DNA of 64,000 nt, from the NCBI GenBank assembly GCA_037783545.1, contig JBBELK010001198.1, positions 124,001 through 188,000 of the forward strand, in the 5' to 3' direction. The notes beneath the pieces were generated by a model. The model searched no databases. It saw only the letters and a program-made list of their open reading frames with translations, and was not told the DNA's origin. How positions within the stretch are numbered: the stretch's first letter is position 1; each line of letters starts with the position of its first letter. Positions 50,060 through 62,163 of this stretch are shown in pieces. The DNA comes from Henricia sp. BOLD:AAB3569 (Eukaryota > Echinodermata > Asteroidea > Spinulosida > Echinasteridae). Made by a program: the position numbers and the translations under genes.

Positions 50060-50073
50060 ATTTTAGAAAAAGG

Positions 50074-52356
50074 CAATTTGGTCAAAGTGTGGTCCAAACG
50101 TCGGCAAATTTGGAGGTCGAAAAATGTTCCGACGAACTTCAAATTTTGCATGCCCTAAACTCTCTATATTGCGCACTTGTCATAAAAAATTGACAGACTT
50201 TCGCCGGGAAATGGCAGAGAAATTTCAAAGTTTAGAAAAAACTGGGTTGAGGCTTCCTGACTGCTCTCGCGCAAACCGTGGCTGTCTGTACACACCTCTT
50301 TGGGGTACTCCTGAGTTGTGCGCATGCTCAGTCATTCGGACTGTCGTTAACGCACCGCAGTTTGGCTCGGCAATTTGGTCAAAGTGTGGTCCAAACGTCG
50401 GCAAATTTGGAGGTCGAAAAATTTTCCGACGAACTTCAAATTTTGCATGCCCTAAACTCTCTATATTGCGCACTTGTCATAAAAAATTGACAGACTTTCG
50501 CCGGGAAATGGCAGAGAAATTTCAAAGTTTAGAAAAAACTGGGTTGAGGCTTCCTGACTGCTCTCACGCAAACCGTGGCTGTCTGTACACACCTCTTTGG
50601 GGTACTCCTGAGTTGTGCGCATGCTCAGTCATTCGGACTGTCGTTAACGCACCGCAGTTTGGCTCGGCAATTTGGTCAAAGTGTGGTCCAAACGTCGGCA
50701 AATTTGGAGGTCGAAAAATGTCCGACGAACTTCAAATTTTGCATGCCCTAAACTCTCTATATTGCGCACTTGTCATAAAAAATTGACAGACTTTCGCCGG
50801 GAAATGGCAGAGAAATTTCAAAGTTTAGAAAAAACTGGGTTGAGGCTTCCTGACTGCTCTCACGCAAACCGTGGCTGTCTGTACACACCTCTTTGGGGTA
50901 CTCCTGAGTTGTGCGCATGCTCAGTCATTCGGACTGTCGTTAACGCACCGCAGTTTGGCTCGGCAATTTGGTCAAAGTGTGGTCCAAACGTCGGCAAATT
51001 TGGAGGTCGAAAAATGTTCCGACGAACTTCAAATTTTGCATGCCGTAAACTCTCTATATTGCGCACTTGTCATAAAAAATTGACAGACTTTCGCCGGGAA
51101 ATGGCAGAGAAATTTCAAAGTTTAGAAAAAACTGGGTTGAGGCTTCCTGACTGCTCTCACGCAAACCGTGGCTGTCTGTACACACCTCTTTGGGGTACTC
51201 CTGAGTTGTGCGTATGCTCAGTCATTCGGACTGTCGTTAACGCACCGCAGTTTGGCTCGGCAATTTGGTCAAAGTGTGGTCCAAACGTCGGCAAATTTGG
51301 AGGTCGAAAAATGTTCCGACGAACTTCAAATTTTGCATGCCCTAAACTCTCTATATTGCGCACTTGTCATAAAAAATTGACAGACTTTCGCCGGGAAATG
51401 GCAGAGAAATTTCAAAGTTTAGAAAAAAACTGGGTTGAGGCTTCCTGACTGCTCTCACGCAAACCGTGGCTGTCTGTACACACCTCTTTGGGGTACTCCT
51501 GAGTTGTGCGCATGCTCAGTCATTCGGACTGTCGTTAACGCACCGCAGTTTGGCTCGGCAATTTGGTCAAAGTGTGGTCCAAACGTCGGCAAATTTGGAG
51601 TTCGAAAAATGTTCCGACGTACTACAAATTTTGCATGCCCTAAACTCTCTATATTGCGCACTTGTCATAAAAAATTGACAGACTTTCGCCGGGAAATGGC
51701 AGAGAAATTTCAAAGTTTAGAAAAAACTGGGTTGAGGCTTCCTGACTGCTCTCACGCAAACCGTGGCTGTCTGTACACACCTCTTTGGGGTACTCCTGAG
51801 TTGTGCGCATGCTCAGTCATTCGGACTGTCGTTAACGCACCGCAGTTTGGCTCGGCAATTTGGTCAAAGTGTGGTCCAAACGTCGGCAAATTTGGAGGTC
51901 GAAAAATGTTCCGACGAACTTCAATTTTTGCATGCCCTAAACTCCCTATATTGCGCACTTGTCATAAAAAATTGACAGACTTTCGCCGGGAAATGGCAGA
52001 GAAATTTCAAAGTTTAGAAAAAACTGGGTTGAGGCTTCCTGACTGCTCTCGCGCAAACCGTGGCTGTCTGTACACACCGCTTTGGGGTACTCCTGAGTTG
52101 TGCGCATGCTCAGTCATTCGGACTGTCGTTAACGCACCGCAGTTTGGCTCGGCAATTTGGTCAAAGTGTGGTCCAAACGTCGGCAAATTTGGAGATCGAA
52201 AAATGTTCCGACGAACTTCAAATTTTGCATGCCCTAAACTCTCTATATTGCGCACTTGTCATAAAAAATTGACAGACTTTCGCCGGGAAATGGCAGAGAA
52301 ATTTCAAAGTTTAGAAAAAACTGGGTTGAGGCTTCCTGACTGCTCTCACGCAAACC
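50074..52356 (+). repeat. Continuation of domain 2 right of the interruption
   Basis: CTCGCGC, AAAATTTTCC (about 50423), ATGTCCGAC (50721), GCCGTAAAC (51042), GCGTATGCTC (private), CCGACGTACTAC with AGTTCGAAAA (private), CTCCCTATA (about 51951), then CACCGCTTT together with GGAGATCG (about 52192). The order resembles the 40.3-42.6 and 44.0-46.3 kb blocks but lacks a short monomer and a GACTGTTGTT monomer. Confidence 0.75.
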
Positions 52357-53843
52357 GTGGCTGTCTGTACACACCTCTTTGGGGTACTCCTGAGTTGTGC
52401 GCATGCTCAGTCATTCGGACTGTCGTTAACGCACCGCAGTTTGGCTCGGCAATTTGGTCAAAGTGTGGTCCAAACGTCGGCAAATTTGGAGGTCGAAAAA
52501 TGTTCCGACGAACTTCAAATTTTGCATGCCCTAAACTCTCTATATTGCGCACTTGTCATAAAAAATTGACAGACTTTCGCCGGGAAATGGCAGAGAAATT
52601 TCAAAGTTTAGAAAAAACTCGGTTGAGGCTTCCTGACTGCTCTCACGCAAACCGTGGCTGTCTGTACACACCTCTTTGGGGTACTCCTGAGTTGTGCGCA
52701 TGCTCAGTCATTCGGACTGTCGTTAACGCACCGCAGTTTGGCTCGGCAATTTGGTCAAAGTGTGGTCCAAACGTCGGCAAATTTGGAGGTCGAAAAATGT
52801 TCCGACGAACTTCAAATTTTGCATGCCCTAAACTCTCTATATTGCGCACTTGTCATAAAAAAATTGACAGACTTTCGCCGGGAAATGGCAGAGAAATTTC
52901 AAAGTTTAGAAAAAACTGGGTTGAGGCTTCCTGACTGCTCTCACGCAAACCGTGGCTGTCTGTACACACCTCTTTGGGGTACTCCTGAGTTGTGCGCATG
53001 CTCAGTCATTCGGACTGTCGTTAACGCACCGCAGTTTGGCTCGGCAATTTGGTCAAAGTGTGGTCCAAACGTCGGCAAATTTGGAGGTCGAAAAATGTTC
53101 CGACGAACTTCAAATTTTGCATGCCCTAAACTCTCTATATTGCGCACTTGTCATAAAAAATTGACAGACTTTCGCAGGGAAATGGCAGAGAAATTTCAAA
53201 GTTTAGAAAAAACTGGGTTGAGGCTTCCTGACTGCTCTCACGCAAACCGTGGCTGTCTGTACACACCTCTTTGGGGTACTCCTGAGTTGTGCGCATGCTC
53301 AGTCATTCGGACTGTCGTTAACGCACCGCAGTTTGGCTCGGCAATTTGGTCAAAGTGTGGTCCAAACGTCGGCAAATTTGGAGGTCGAAAAATGTTCCGA
53401 CGAACTTCAAATTTTGCATGCCCTAAACTCTCTATATTGCGCACTTGTCATAAAAAAATTGACAGACTTTCGCCGGGAAATGGCAGAGAAATTTCAAAGT
53501 TTAGAAAAAACTGGGTTGAGGCTTCCTGACTGCTCTCACGCAAACCGTGGCTGTCTGTACACACCTCTTTGGGGTACTCCTGAGTTGTGCGCATGCTCAG
53601 TCATTCGGACTGTCGTTAACGCACCGCAGTTTGGCTCGGCAATTTGGTCAAAGTGTGGTCCAAACGTCGGCAAATTTGGAGGTCGAAAAATGTTCCGACG
53701 AACTTCAAATTTTGCATGCCCTAAACTCTCTATATTGCGCACTTGTCATAAAAAATTGACAGACTTTCGCCGGGAAATGGCAGAGAAATTTCAAAGTTTA
53801 GAAAAAACTGGGTTGAGGCTTCCTGACTGCTCTCACGCAAACC
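52357..53843 (+). repeat. 1487-bp five-monomer HOR, copy 1
   Basis: Markers: AAAACTCGG (about 52619), CATAAAAAAATTG with one extra A (about 52857), CGCAGGG (about 53174), a second extra-A copy (about 53452), then a plain monomer. The first four recur 1487 bp later. The extra A is inherited in register, so it is not a random sequencing error. Confidence 0.75.
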
Positions 53844-55330
53844 GTGGCTGTCTGTACACACCTCTTTGGGGTACTCCTGAGTTGTGCGCATGCTCAGTCA
53901 TTCGGACTGTCGTTAACGCACCGCAGTTTGGCTCGGCAATTTGGTCAAAGTGTGGTCCAAACGTCGGCAAATTTGGAGGTCGAAAAATGTTCCGACGAAC
54001 TTCAAATTTTGCATGCCCTAAACTCTCTATATTGCGCACTTGTCATAAAAAATTGACAGACTTTCGCCGGGAAATGGCAGAGAAATTTCAAAGTTTAGAA
54101 AAAACTCGGTTGAGGCTTCCTGACTGCTCTCACGCAAACCGTGGCTGTCTGTACACACCTCTTTGGGGTACTCCTGAGTTGTGCGCATGCTCAGTCATTC
54201 GGACTGTCGTTAACGCACCGCAGTTTGGCTCGGCAATTTGGTCAAAGTGTGGTCCAAACGTCGGCAAATTTGGAGGTCGAAAAATGTTCCGACGAACTTC
54301 AAATTTTGCATGCCCTAAACTCTCTATATTGCGCACTTGTCATAAAAAAATTGACAGACTTTCGCCGGGAAATGGCAGAGAAATTTCAAAGTTTAGAAAA
54401 AACTGGGTTGAGGCTTCCTGACTGCTCTCACGCAAACCGTGGCTGTCTGTACACACCTCTTTGGGGTACTCCTGAGTTGTGCGCATGCTCAGTCATTCGG
54501 ACTGTCGTTAACGCACCGCAGTTTGGCTCGGCAATTTGGTCAAAGTGTGGTCCAAACGTCGGCAAATTTGGAGGTCGAAAAATGTTCCGACGAACTTCAA
54601 ATTTTGCATGCCCTAAACTCTCTATATTGCGCACTTGTCATAAAAAATTGACAGACTTTCGCAGGGAAATGGCAGAGAAATTTCAAAGTTTAGAAAAAAC
54701 TGGGTTGAGGCTTCCTGACTGCTCTCACGCAAACCGTGGCTGTCTGTACACACCTCTTTGGGGTACTCCTGAGTTGTGCGCATGCTCAGTCATTCGGACT
54801 GTCGTTAACGCACCGCAGTTTGGCTCGGCAATTTGGTCAAAGTGTGGTCCAAACGTCGGCAAATTTGGAGGTCGAAAAATGTTCCGACGAACTTCAAATT
54901 TTGCATGCCCTAAACTCTCTATATTGCGCACTTGTCATAAAAAAATTGACAGACTTTCGCCGGGAAATGGCAGAGAAATTTCAAAGTTTAGAAAAAACTG
55001 GGTTGAGGCTTCCTGACTGCTCTCACGCAAACCGTGGCTGTCTGTACACACCTCTTTGGGGTACTCCTGAGTTGTGCGCATGCTCAGTCATTCGGACTGT
55101 CGTTAACGCACCGCAGTTTGGCTCGGCAATTTGGTCAAAGTGTGGTCCAAACGTCGGCAAATTTGGAGGTCGAAAAATGTTCCGACGAACTTCAAATTTT
55201 GCATGCCCTAAACTCTCTATATTGCGCACTTGTCATAAAAAATTGACAGACTTTCGCAGGGAAATGGCAGAGAAATTTCAAAGTTTAGAAAAAACTGGGT
55301 TGAGGCTTCCTGACTGCTCTCACGCAAACC
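53844..55330 (+). repeat. 1487-bp five-monomer HOR, copy 2
   Basis: AAAACTCGG at about 54106, extra-A runs at about 54345 and 54940, CGCAGGG at about 54661. The final monomer has CGCAGGG (about 55255) where copy 1 has CGCCGGG. Confidence 0.75.
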
Positions 55331-58005
55331 GTGGCTGTCTGTACACACCTCTTTGGGGTACTCCTGAGTTGTGCGCATGCTCAGTCATTCGGACTGTCGT
55401 TAACGCACCGCAGTTTGGCTCGGCAATTTGGTCAAAGTGTGGTCCAAACGTCGGCAAATTTGGAGGTCGAAAAATGTTCCGACGAACTTCAAATTTTGCA
55501 TGCCCTAAACTCTCTATATTGCGCACTTGTCATAAAAAATTGACAGACTTTCGCCGGGAAATGGCAGAGAAATTTCAAAGTTTAGAAAAAACTGGGTTGA
55601 GGCTTCCTGACTGCTCTCACGCAAACCGTGGCTGTCTGTACACACCTCTTTGGGGTACTCCTGAGTTGTGCGCATGCTCAGTCATTCGGACTGTCGTTAA
55701 CGCACCGCAGTTTGGCTCGGCAATTTGGTCAAAGTGTGGTCCAAACGTCGGCAAATTTGGAGGTCGAAAAATGTTCCGACGAACTTCAAATTTTGCATGC
55801 CCTAAACTCTCTATATTGCGCACTTGTCATACAAAATTGACAGACTTTCCCCGGGAAATGGCAGAGAAATTTCAAAGTTTAGAAAAAACTGGGTTGAGGC
55901 TTCCTGACTGCTCTCACGCAAACCGTGGCTGTCTGTACACACCTCTTTGGGGTACTCCTGAGTTGTGCGCATGCTCAGTCATTCGGACTGTCGTTAACGC
56001 ACCGCAGTTTGGCTCGGCAATTTGGTCAAAGTGTGGTCCAAACGTCGGCAAATTTGGAGGTCGAAAAATGTTCCGACGAACTTCAAATTGTGCATGCCCT
56101 AAACTCTCTATATTGCGCACTTGTCATAAAAAATTGACAGACTTTCGCAGGGAAATGGCAGAGAAATTTCAAAGTTTAGAAAAAAACTGGGTTGAGGCTT
56201 CCTGACTGCTCTCACGCAAACCGTGGCTGTCTGTACACACCTCTTTGGGGTACTCCTGAGTTGTGCGCATGCTCAGTCATTCGGACTGTCGTTAACGCAC
56301 CGCAGTTTGGCTCGGCAATTTGGTCAAAGTGTGGTCCAAACGTCGGCAAATTTGGAGGTCGAAAAATGTTCCGACGAACTTCAAATTTTGCATGCCCTAA
56401 ACTCTCTATATTGCGCACTTGTCATAAAAAATTGACAGACTTTCGCCGGGAAATGGCAGAGAAATTTCAAAGTTTAGAAAAAACTGGGTTGAGGCTTCCT
56501 GACTGCTCTCGCGCAAACCGTGGCTGTCTGTACACACCGCTTTGGGGTACTCCTGAGTTGTGCGCATGCTCAGTCATTCGGACTGTCGTTAACGCACCGC
56601 AGTTTGGCTCGGCAATTTGGTCAAAGTGTGGTCCAAACGTCGGCAAATTTGGAGGTCGAAAAATGTTCCGACGAACTTCAAATTTTGCATGCCCTAAACT
56701 CTCTATATTGCGCACTTGTCATAAAAAATTGATAGACTTTCGCCGGGAAATGGCAGAGAAATTTCAAAGTTTAGAAAAAACTGGGTTGAGGCTTCCTGAC
56801 TGCTCTCACGCAAACCGTGGCTGTCTGTACACACCTCTTTGGGGTACTCCTGAGTTGTGCGCATGCTCAGTCATTCGGACTGTCGTTAACGCACCGCAGT
56901 TTGGCTCGGCAATTTGGTCAAAGTGTGGTCCAAACGTCGGCAAATTTGGAGGTCGAAAAATGTTCCGACGAACTTCAAATTTTGCATGCCCTAAACTCTC
57001 TATATTGCGCACTTGTCATAAAAAATTGACAGACTTTCGCCGGGAAATGGCAGAGAAATTTCAAAGTTTAGAAAAAACTGGGTTGAGGCTTCCTGACTGC
57101 TCTCACGCAAACCGTGGCTGTCTGTACACACCTCTTTGGGGTACTCCTGAGTTGTGCGCATGCTCAGTCATTCGGACTGTCGTTAACGCACCGCAGTTTG
57201 GCTCGGCAATTTGGTCAAAGTGTGGTCCAAACGTCGGCAAATTTGGAGGTCGAAAAATGTTCCGACGAACTTCAAATTTTGCATGCCCTAAACTCTCTAT
57301 ATTGCGCACTTGTCATAAAAAATTGACAGACTTTCGCCGGGAAATGGCAGAGAAATTTCAAAGTTTAGAAAAAACTGGGTTGAGGCTTCCTGACTGCTCT
57401 CACGCAAACCGTGGCTGTCTGTACACACCTCTTTGGGGTACTCCTGAGTTGTGCGCATGCTCAGTCATTCGGACTGTCGTTAACGCACCGCAGTTTGGCT
57501 CGGCAATTTGGTCAAAGTGTGGTCCAAACGTCGGCAAATTTGGAGGTCGAAAAATGTTCCGACGAACTTCAAATTTTGCATGCCCTAAACTCTCTATATT
57601 GCGCACTTGTCATAAAAAATTGACAGACTTTCGCCGGGAAATGGCAGAGAAATTTCAAAGTTTAGAAAAAACTCGGTTGAGGCTTCCTGACTGCTCTCAC
57701 GCAAACCGTGGCTGTCTGTACACACCTCTTTGGGGTACTCCTGAGTTGTGCGCATGCTCAGTCATTCGGACTGTCGTTAACGCACCGCAGTTTGGCTCGG
57801 CAATTTGGTCAAAGTGTGGTCCAAACGTCGGCAAATTTGGAGGTCGAAAAATGTTCCGACGAACTTCAAATTTTGCATGCCCTAAACTCTCTATATTGCG
57901 CACTTGTCATAAAAAAATTGACAGACTTTCGCCGGGAAATGGCAGAGAAATTTCAAAGTTTAGAAAAAACTGGGTTGAGGCTTCCTGACTGCTCTCACGC
58001 AAACC
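55034..58005 (+). repeat. 2972-bp ten-monomer HOR, copy 1
   Basis: Order: CGCAGGG; plain; CATACAAAA with TTTCCCCGGG; AATTGTGC with CGCAGGG; plain; CTCGCGC/CACCGCTTT with GATAGAC (about 56731); plain; plain; AAAACTCGG; extra-A. The first eight reappear from 58006. It shares its first monomer with the preceding HOR because the units overlap in phase. Confidence 0.75.
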
Positions 58006-60381
58006 GTGGCTGTCTGTACACACCTCTTTGGGGTACTCCTGAGTTGTGCGCATGCTCAGTCATTCGGACTGTCGTTAACGCACCGCAGTTTGGCTCGGCA
58101 ATTTGGTCAAAGTGTGGTCCAAACGTCGGCAAATTTGGAGGTCGAAAAATGTTCCGACGAACTTCAAATTTTGCATGCCCTAAACTCTCTATATTGCGCA
58201 CTTGTCATAAAAAATTGACAGACTTTCGCAGGGAAATGGCAGAGAAATTTCAAAGTTTAGAAAAAACTGGGTTGAGGCTTCCTGACTGCTCTCACGCAAA
58301 CCGTGGCTGTCTGTACACACCTCTTTGGGGTACTCCTGAGTTGTGCGCATGCTCAGTCATTCGGACTGTCGTTAACGCACCGCAGTTTGGCTCGGCAATT
58401 TGGTCAAAGTGTGGTCCAAACGTCGGCAAATTTGGAGGTCGAAAAATGTTCCGACGAACTTCAAATTTTGCATGCCCTAAACTCTCTATATTGCGCACTT
58501 GTCATAAAAAATTGACAGACTTTCGCCGGGAAATGGCAGAGAAATTTCAAAGTTTAGAAAAAACTGGGTTGAGGCTTCCTGACTGCTCTCACGCAAACCG
58601 TGGCTGTCTGTACACACCTCTTTGGGGTACTCCTGAGTTGTGCGCATGCTCAGTCATTCGGACTGTCGTTAACGCACCGCAGTTTGGCTCGGCAATTTGG
58701 TCAAAGTGTGGTCCAAACGTCGGCAAATTTGGAGGTCGAAAAATGTTCCGACGAACTTCAAATTTTGCATGCCCTAAACTCTCTATATTGCGCACTTGTC
58801 ATACAAAATTGACAGACTTTCGCCGGGAAATGGCAGAGAAATTTCAAAGTTTAGAAAAAACTGGGTTGAGGCTTCCTGACTGCTCTCACGCAAACCGTGG
58901 CTGTCTGTACACACCTCTTTGGGGTACTCCTGAGTTGTGCGCATGCTCAGTCATTCGGACTGTCGTTAACGCACCGCAGTTTGGCTCGGCAATTTGGTCA
59001 AAGTGTGGTCCAAACGTCGGCAAATTTGGAGGTCGAAAAATGTTCCGACGAACTTCAAATTGTGCATGCCCTAAACTCTCTATATTGCGCACTTGTCATA
59101 AAAAATTGACAGACTTTCGCAGGGAAATGGCAGAGAAATTTCAAAGTTTAGAAAAAACTGGGTTGAGGCTTCCTGACTGCTCTCACGCAAACCGTGGCTG
59201 TCTGTACACACCTCTTTGGGGTACTCCTGAGTTGTGCGCATGCTCAGTCATTCGGACTGTCGTTAACGCACCGCAGTTTGGCTCGGCAATTTGGTCAAAG
59301 TGTGGTCCAAACGTCGGCAAATTTGGAGGTCGAAAAATGTTCCGACGAACTTCAAATTTTGCATGCCCTAAACTCTCTATATTGCGCACTTGTCATAAAA
59401 AATTGACAGACTTTCGCCGGGAAATGGCAGAGAAATTTCAAAGTTTAGAAAAAACTGGGTTGAGGCTTCCTGACTGCTCTCGCGCAAACCGTGGCTGTCT
59501 GTACACACCGCTTTGGGGTACTCCTGAGTTGTGCGCATGCTCAGTCATTCGGACTGTCGTTAACGCACCGCAGTTTGGCTCGGCAATTTGGTCAAAGTGT
59601 GGTCCAAACGTCGGCAAATTTGGAGGTCGAAAAATGTTCCGACGAACTTCAAATTTTGCATGCCCTAAACTCTCTATATTGCGCACTTGTCATAAAAAAT
59701 TGATAGACTTTCGCCGGGAAATGGCAGAGAAATTTCAAAGTTTAGAAAAAACTGGGTTGAGGCTTCCTGACTGCTCTCACGCAAACCGTGGCTGTCTGTA
59801 CACACCTCTTTGGGGTACTCCTGAGTTGTGCGCATGCTCAGTCATTCGGACTGTCGTTAACGCACCGCAGTTTGGCTCGGCAATTTGGTCAAAGTGTGGT
59901 CCAAACGTCGGCAAATTTGGAGGTCGAAAAATGTTCCGACGAACTTCAAATTTTGCATGCCCTAAACTCTCTATATTGCGCACTTGTCATAAAAAATTGA
60001 CAGACTTTCGCCGGGAAATGGCAGAGAAATTTCAAAGTTTAGAAAAAACTGGGTTGAGGCTTCCTGACTGCTCTCACGCAAACCGTGGCTGTCTGTACAC
60101 ACCTCTTTGGGGTACTCCTGAGTTGTGCGCATGCTCAGTCATTCGGACTGTCGTTAACGCACCGCAGTTTGGCTCGGCAATTTGGTCAAAGTGTGGTCCA
60201 AACGTCGGCAAATTTGGAGGTCGAAAAATGTTCCGACGAACTTCAAATTTTGCATGCCCTAAACTCTCTATATTGCGCACTTGTCATAAAAAATTGACAG
60301 ACTTTCGCCGGGAAATGGCAGAGAAATTTCAAAGTTTAGAAAAAACTGGGTTGAGGCTTCCTGACTGCTCTCACGCAAACC
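58006..60381 (+). repeat. 2972-bp HOR, partial copy 2 (eight monomers)
   Basis: CGCAGGG, plain, CATACAAAA (about 58801), AATTGTGC with CGCAGGG (about 59060), plain, CACCGCTTT with GATAGAC (about 59702), plain, plain: the same order as 55034 onward. The AAAACTCGG and extra-A monomers of copy 1 are then missing. Confidence 0.75.
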
Positions 60382-60678
60382 GTGGCTGTCTGTACACACC
60401 TCTTTGGGGTACTCCTGAGTTGTGCGCATACTCAGTCATTCGGACTGTCGTTAACGCACCGCAGTTTGGCTCGGCAATTTGGTCAAAGTGTGGTCCAAAC
60501 GTCGGCAAATTTGGAGGTCGAAAAATGTTCCGACGAACTTCAAATTTTGCATGCCCTAAACTCTCTATATTGCGCACTTGTCATAAAAAATTGACAGACT
60601 TTCGCCGGGAAATGGCAGAGAAATTTCAAAGTTTAGAAAAAACTGGGTTGAGGCTTCCTGACTGCTCTCACGCAAACC
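58897..60678 (+). repeat. 1782-bp six-monomer HOR, copy 1
   Basis: AATTGTGC/CGCAGGG, plain, CACCGCTTT/GATAGAC, plain, plain, and a copy with private GCGCATACTC. The AATTGTGC monomer returns at 60679, 1782 bp on. The unit is nested in the larger ten-monomer pattern. Confidence 0.72.
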
Positions 60679-62163
60679 GTGGCTGTCTGTACACACCTCT
60701 TTGGGGTACTCCTGAGTTGTGCGCATGCTCAGTCATTCGGACTGTCGTTAACGCACCGCAGTTTGGCTCGGCAATTTGGTCAAAGTGTGGTCCAAACGTC
60801 GGCAAATTTGGAGGTCGAAAAATGTTCCGACGAACTTCAAATTGTGCATGCCCTAAACTCTCTATATTGCGCACTTGTCATAAAAAATTGACAGACTTTC
60901 GCAGGGAAATGGCAGAGAAATTTCAAAGTTTAGAAAAAACTGGGTTGAGGCTTCCTGACTGCTCTCACGCAAACCGTGGCTGTCTGTACACACCTCTTTG
61001 GGGTACTCCTGAGTTGTGCGCATGCTCAGTCATTCGGACTGTCGTTAACGCACCGCAGTTTGGCTCGGCAATTTGGTCAAAGTGTGGTCCAAACGTCGGC
61101 AAATTTGGAGGTCGAAAAATGTTCCGACGAACTTCAAATTTTGCATGCCCTAAACTCTCTATATTGCGCACTTGTCATAAAAAATTGACAGACTTTCGCC
61201 GGGAAATGGCAGAGAAATTTCAAAGTTTAGAAAAAACTGGGTTGAGGCTTCCTGACTGCTCTCGCGCAAACCGTGGCTGTCTGTACACACCGCTTTGGGG
61301 TACTCCTGAGTTGTGCGCATGCTCAGTCATTCGGACTGTCGTTAACGCACCGCAGTTTGGCTCGGCAATTTGGTCAAAGTGTGGTCCAAACGTCGGCAAA
61401 TTTGGAGGTCGAAAAATGTTCCGACGAACTTCAAATTTTGCATGCCCTAAACTCTCTATATTGCGCACTTGTCATAAAAAATTGATAGACTTTCGCCGGG
61501 AAATGGCAGAGAAATTTCAAAGTTTAGAAAAAACTGGGTTGAGGCTTCCTGACTGCTCTCACGCAAACCGTGGCTGTCTGTACACACCTCTTTGGGGTAC
61601 TCCTGAGTTGTGCGCATGCTCAGTCATTCGGACTGTCGTTAACGCACCGCAGTTTGGCTCGGCAATTTGGTCAAAGTGTGGTCCAAACGTCGGCAAATTT
61701 GGAGGTCGAAAAATGTTCCGACGAACTTCAAATTTTGCATGCCCTAAACTCTCTATATTGCGCACTTGTCATAAAAAATTGACAGACTTTCGCCGGGAAA
61801 TGGCAGAGAAATTTCAAAGTTTAGAAAAAACTGGGTTGAGGCTTCCTGACTGCTCTCACGCAAACCGTGGCTGTCTGTACACACCTCTTTGGGGTACTCC
61901 TGAGTTGTGCGCATGCTCAGTCATTCGGACTGTCGTTAACGCACCGCAGTTTGGCTCGGCAATTTGGTCAAAGTGTGGTCCAAACGTCGGCAAATTTGGA
62001 GGTCGAAAAATGTTCCGACGAACTTCAAATTTTGCATGCCCTAAACTCTCTATATTGCGCACTTGTCATAAAAAATTGACAGACTTTCGCCGGGAAATGG
62101 CAGAGAAATTTCAAAGTTTAGAAAAAACTGGGTTGAGGCTTCCTGACTGCTCTCGCGCAAACC
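60679..62163 (+). repeat. Six-monomer HOR, shortened copy 2 (five monomers)
   Basis: AATTGTGC/CGCAGGG (about 60843), plain, CACCGCTTT/GATAGAC (about 61484), plain, plain, and then directly another CACCGCTTT monomer. One monomer fewer than copy 1. Confidence 0.7.

Larger units (their letters stand above)
49347..50073. other. 727-bp non-satellite interruption of the array, origin unknown
   Basis: The satellite stops after GGCTCGG at 49346 and resumes with CAATTTGG at 50074, exactly the next base of the monomer. The distance between flanking monomer landmarks is 1024 bp, which is 297 plus 727. A two-base GG is shared by both edges, so the ends can slide by 2 bp; no longer target-site duplication is visible. 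Parts: partial satellite duplication, about 210 bp without resemblance to the satellite, a 67-bp minisatellite, a palindrome with AATAAA, and an A-rich end. No transposon terminal inverted repeats and no recognised protein. Candidates are a short retrocopy, a solo terminal repeat of an LTR element, or filler DNA captured in break repair; none is proven. Confidence 0.85.

Noticed and set aside
49347-50073. Complete DNA transposon
   Set aside because: There are no matching terminal inverted repeats at the two edges, no target duplication longer than GG and no transposase-like frame. The only good inverted repeat is internal, at 50038-50059.
49347-50073. Solo LTR of a retroelement
   Set aside because: The TGTT...AACA-type palindrome and AATAAA near the right end are suggestive, but no matching TG start with a 4-6 bp target duplication could be placed at the left, so it is kept only as one candidate.
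800-57920. All 298-bp monomers as homopolymer sequencing errors
   Set aside because: The extra-A copies at 52857, 53452, 54345, 54940 and 57912 recur in register with linked alleles, so at least these are inherited. Isolated ones elsewhere could still be errors.
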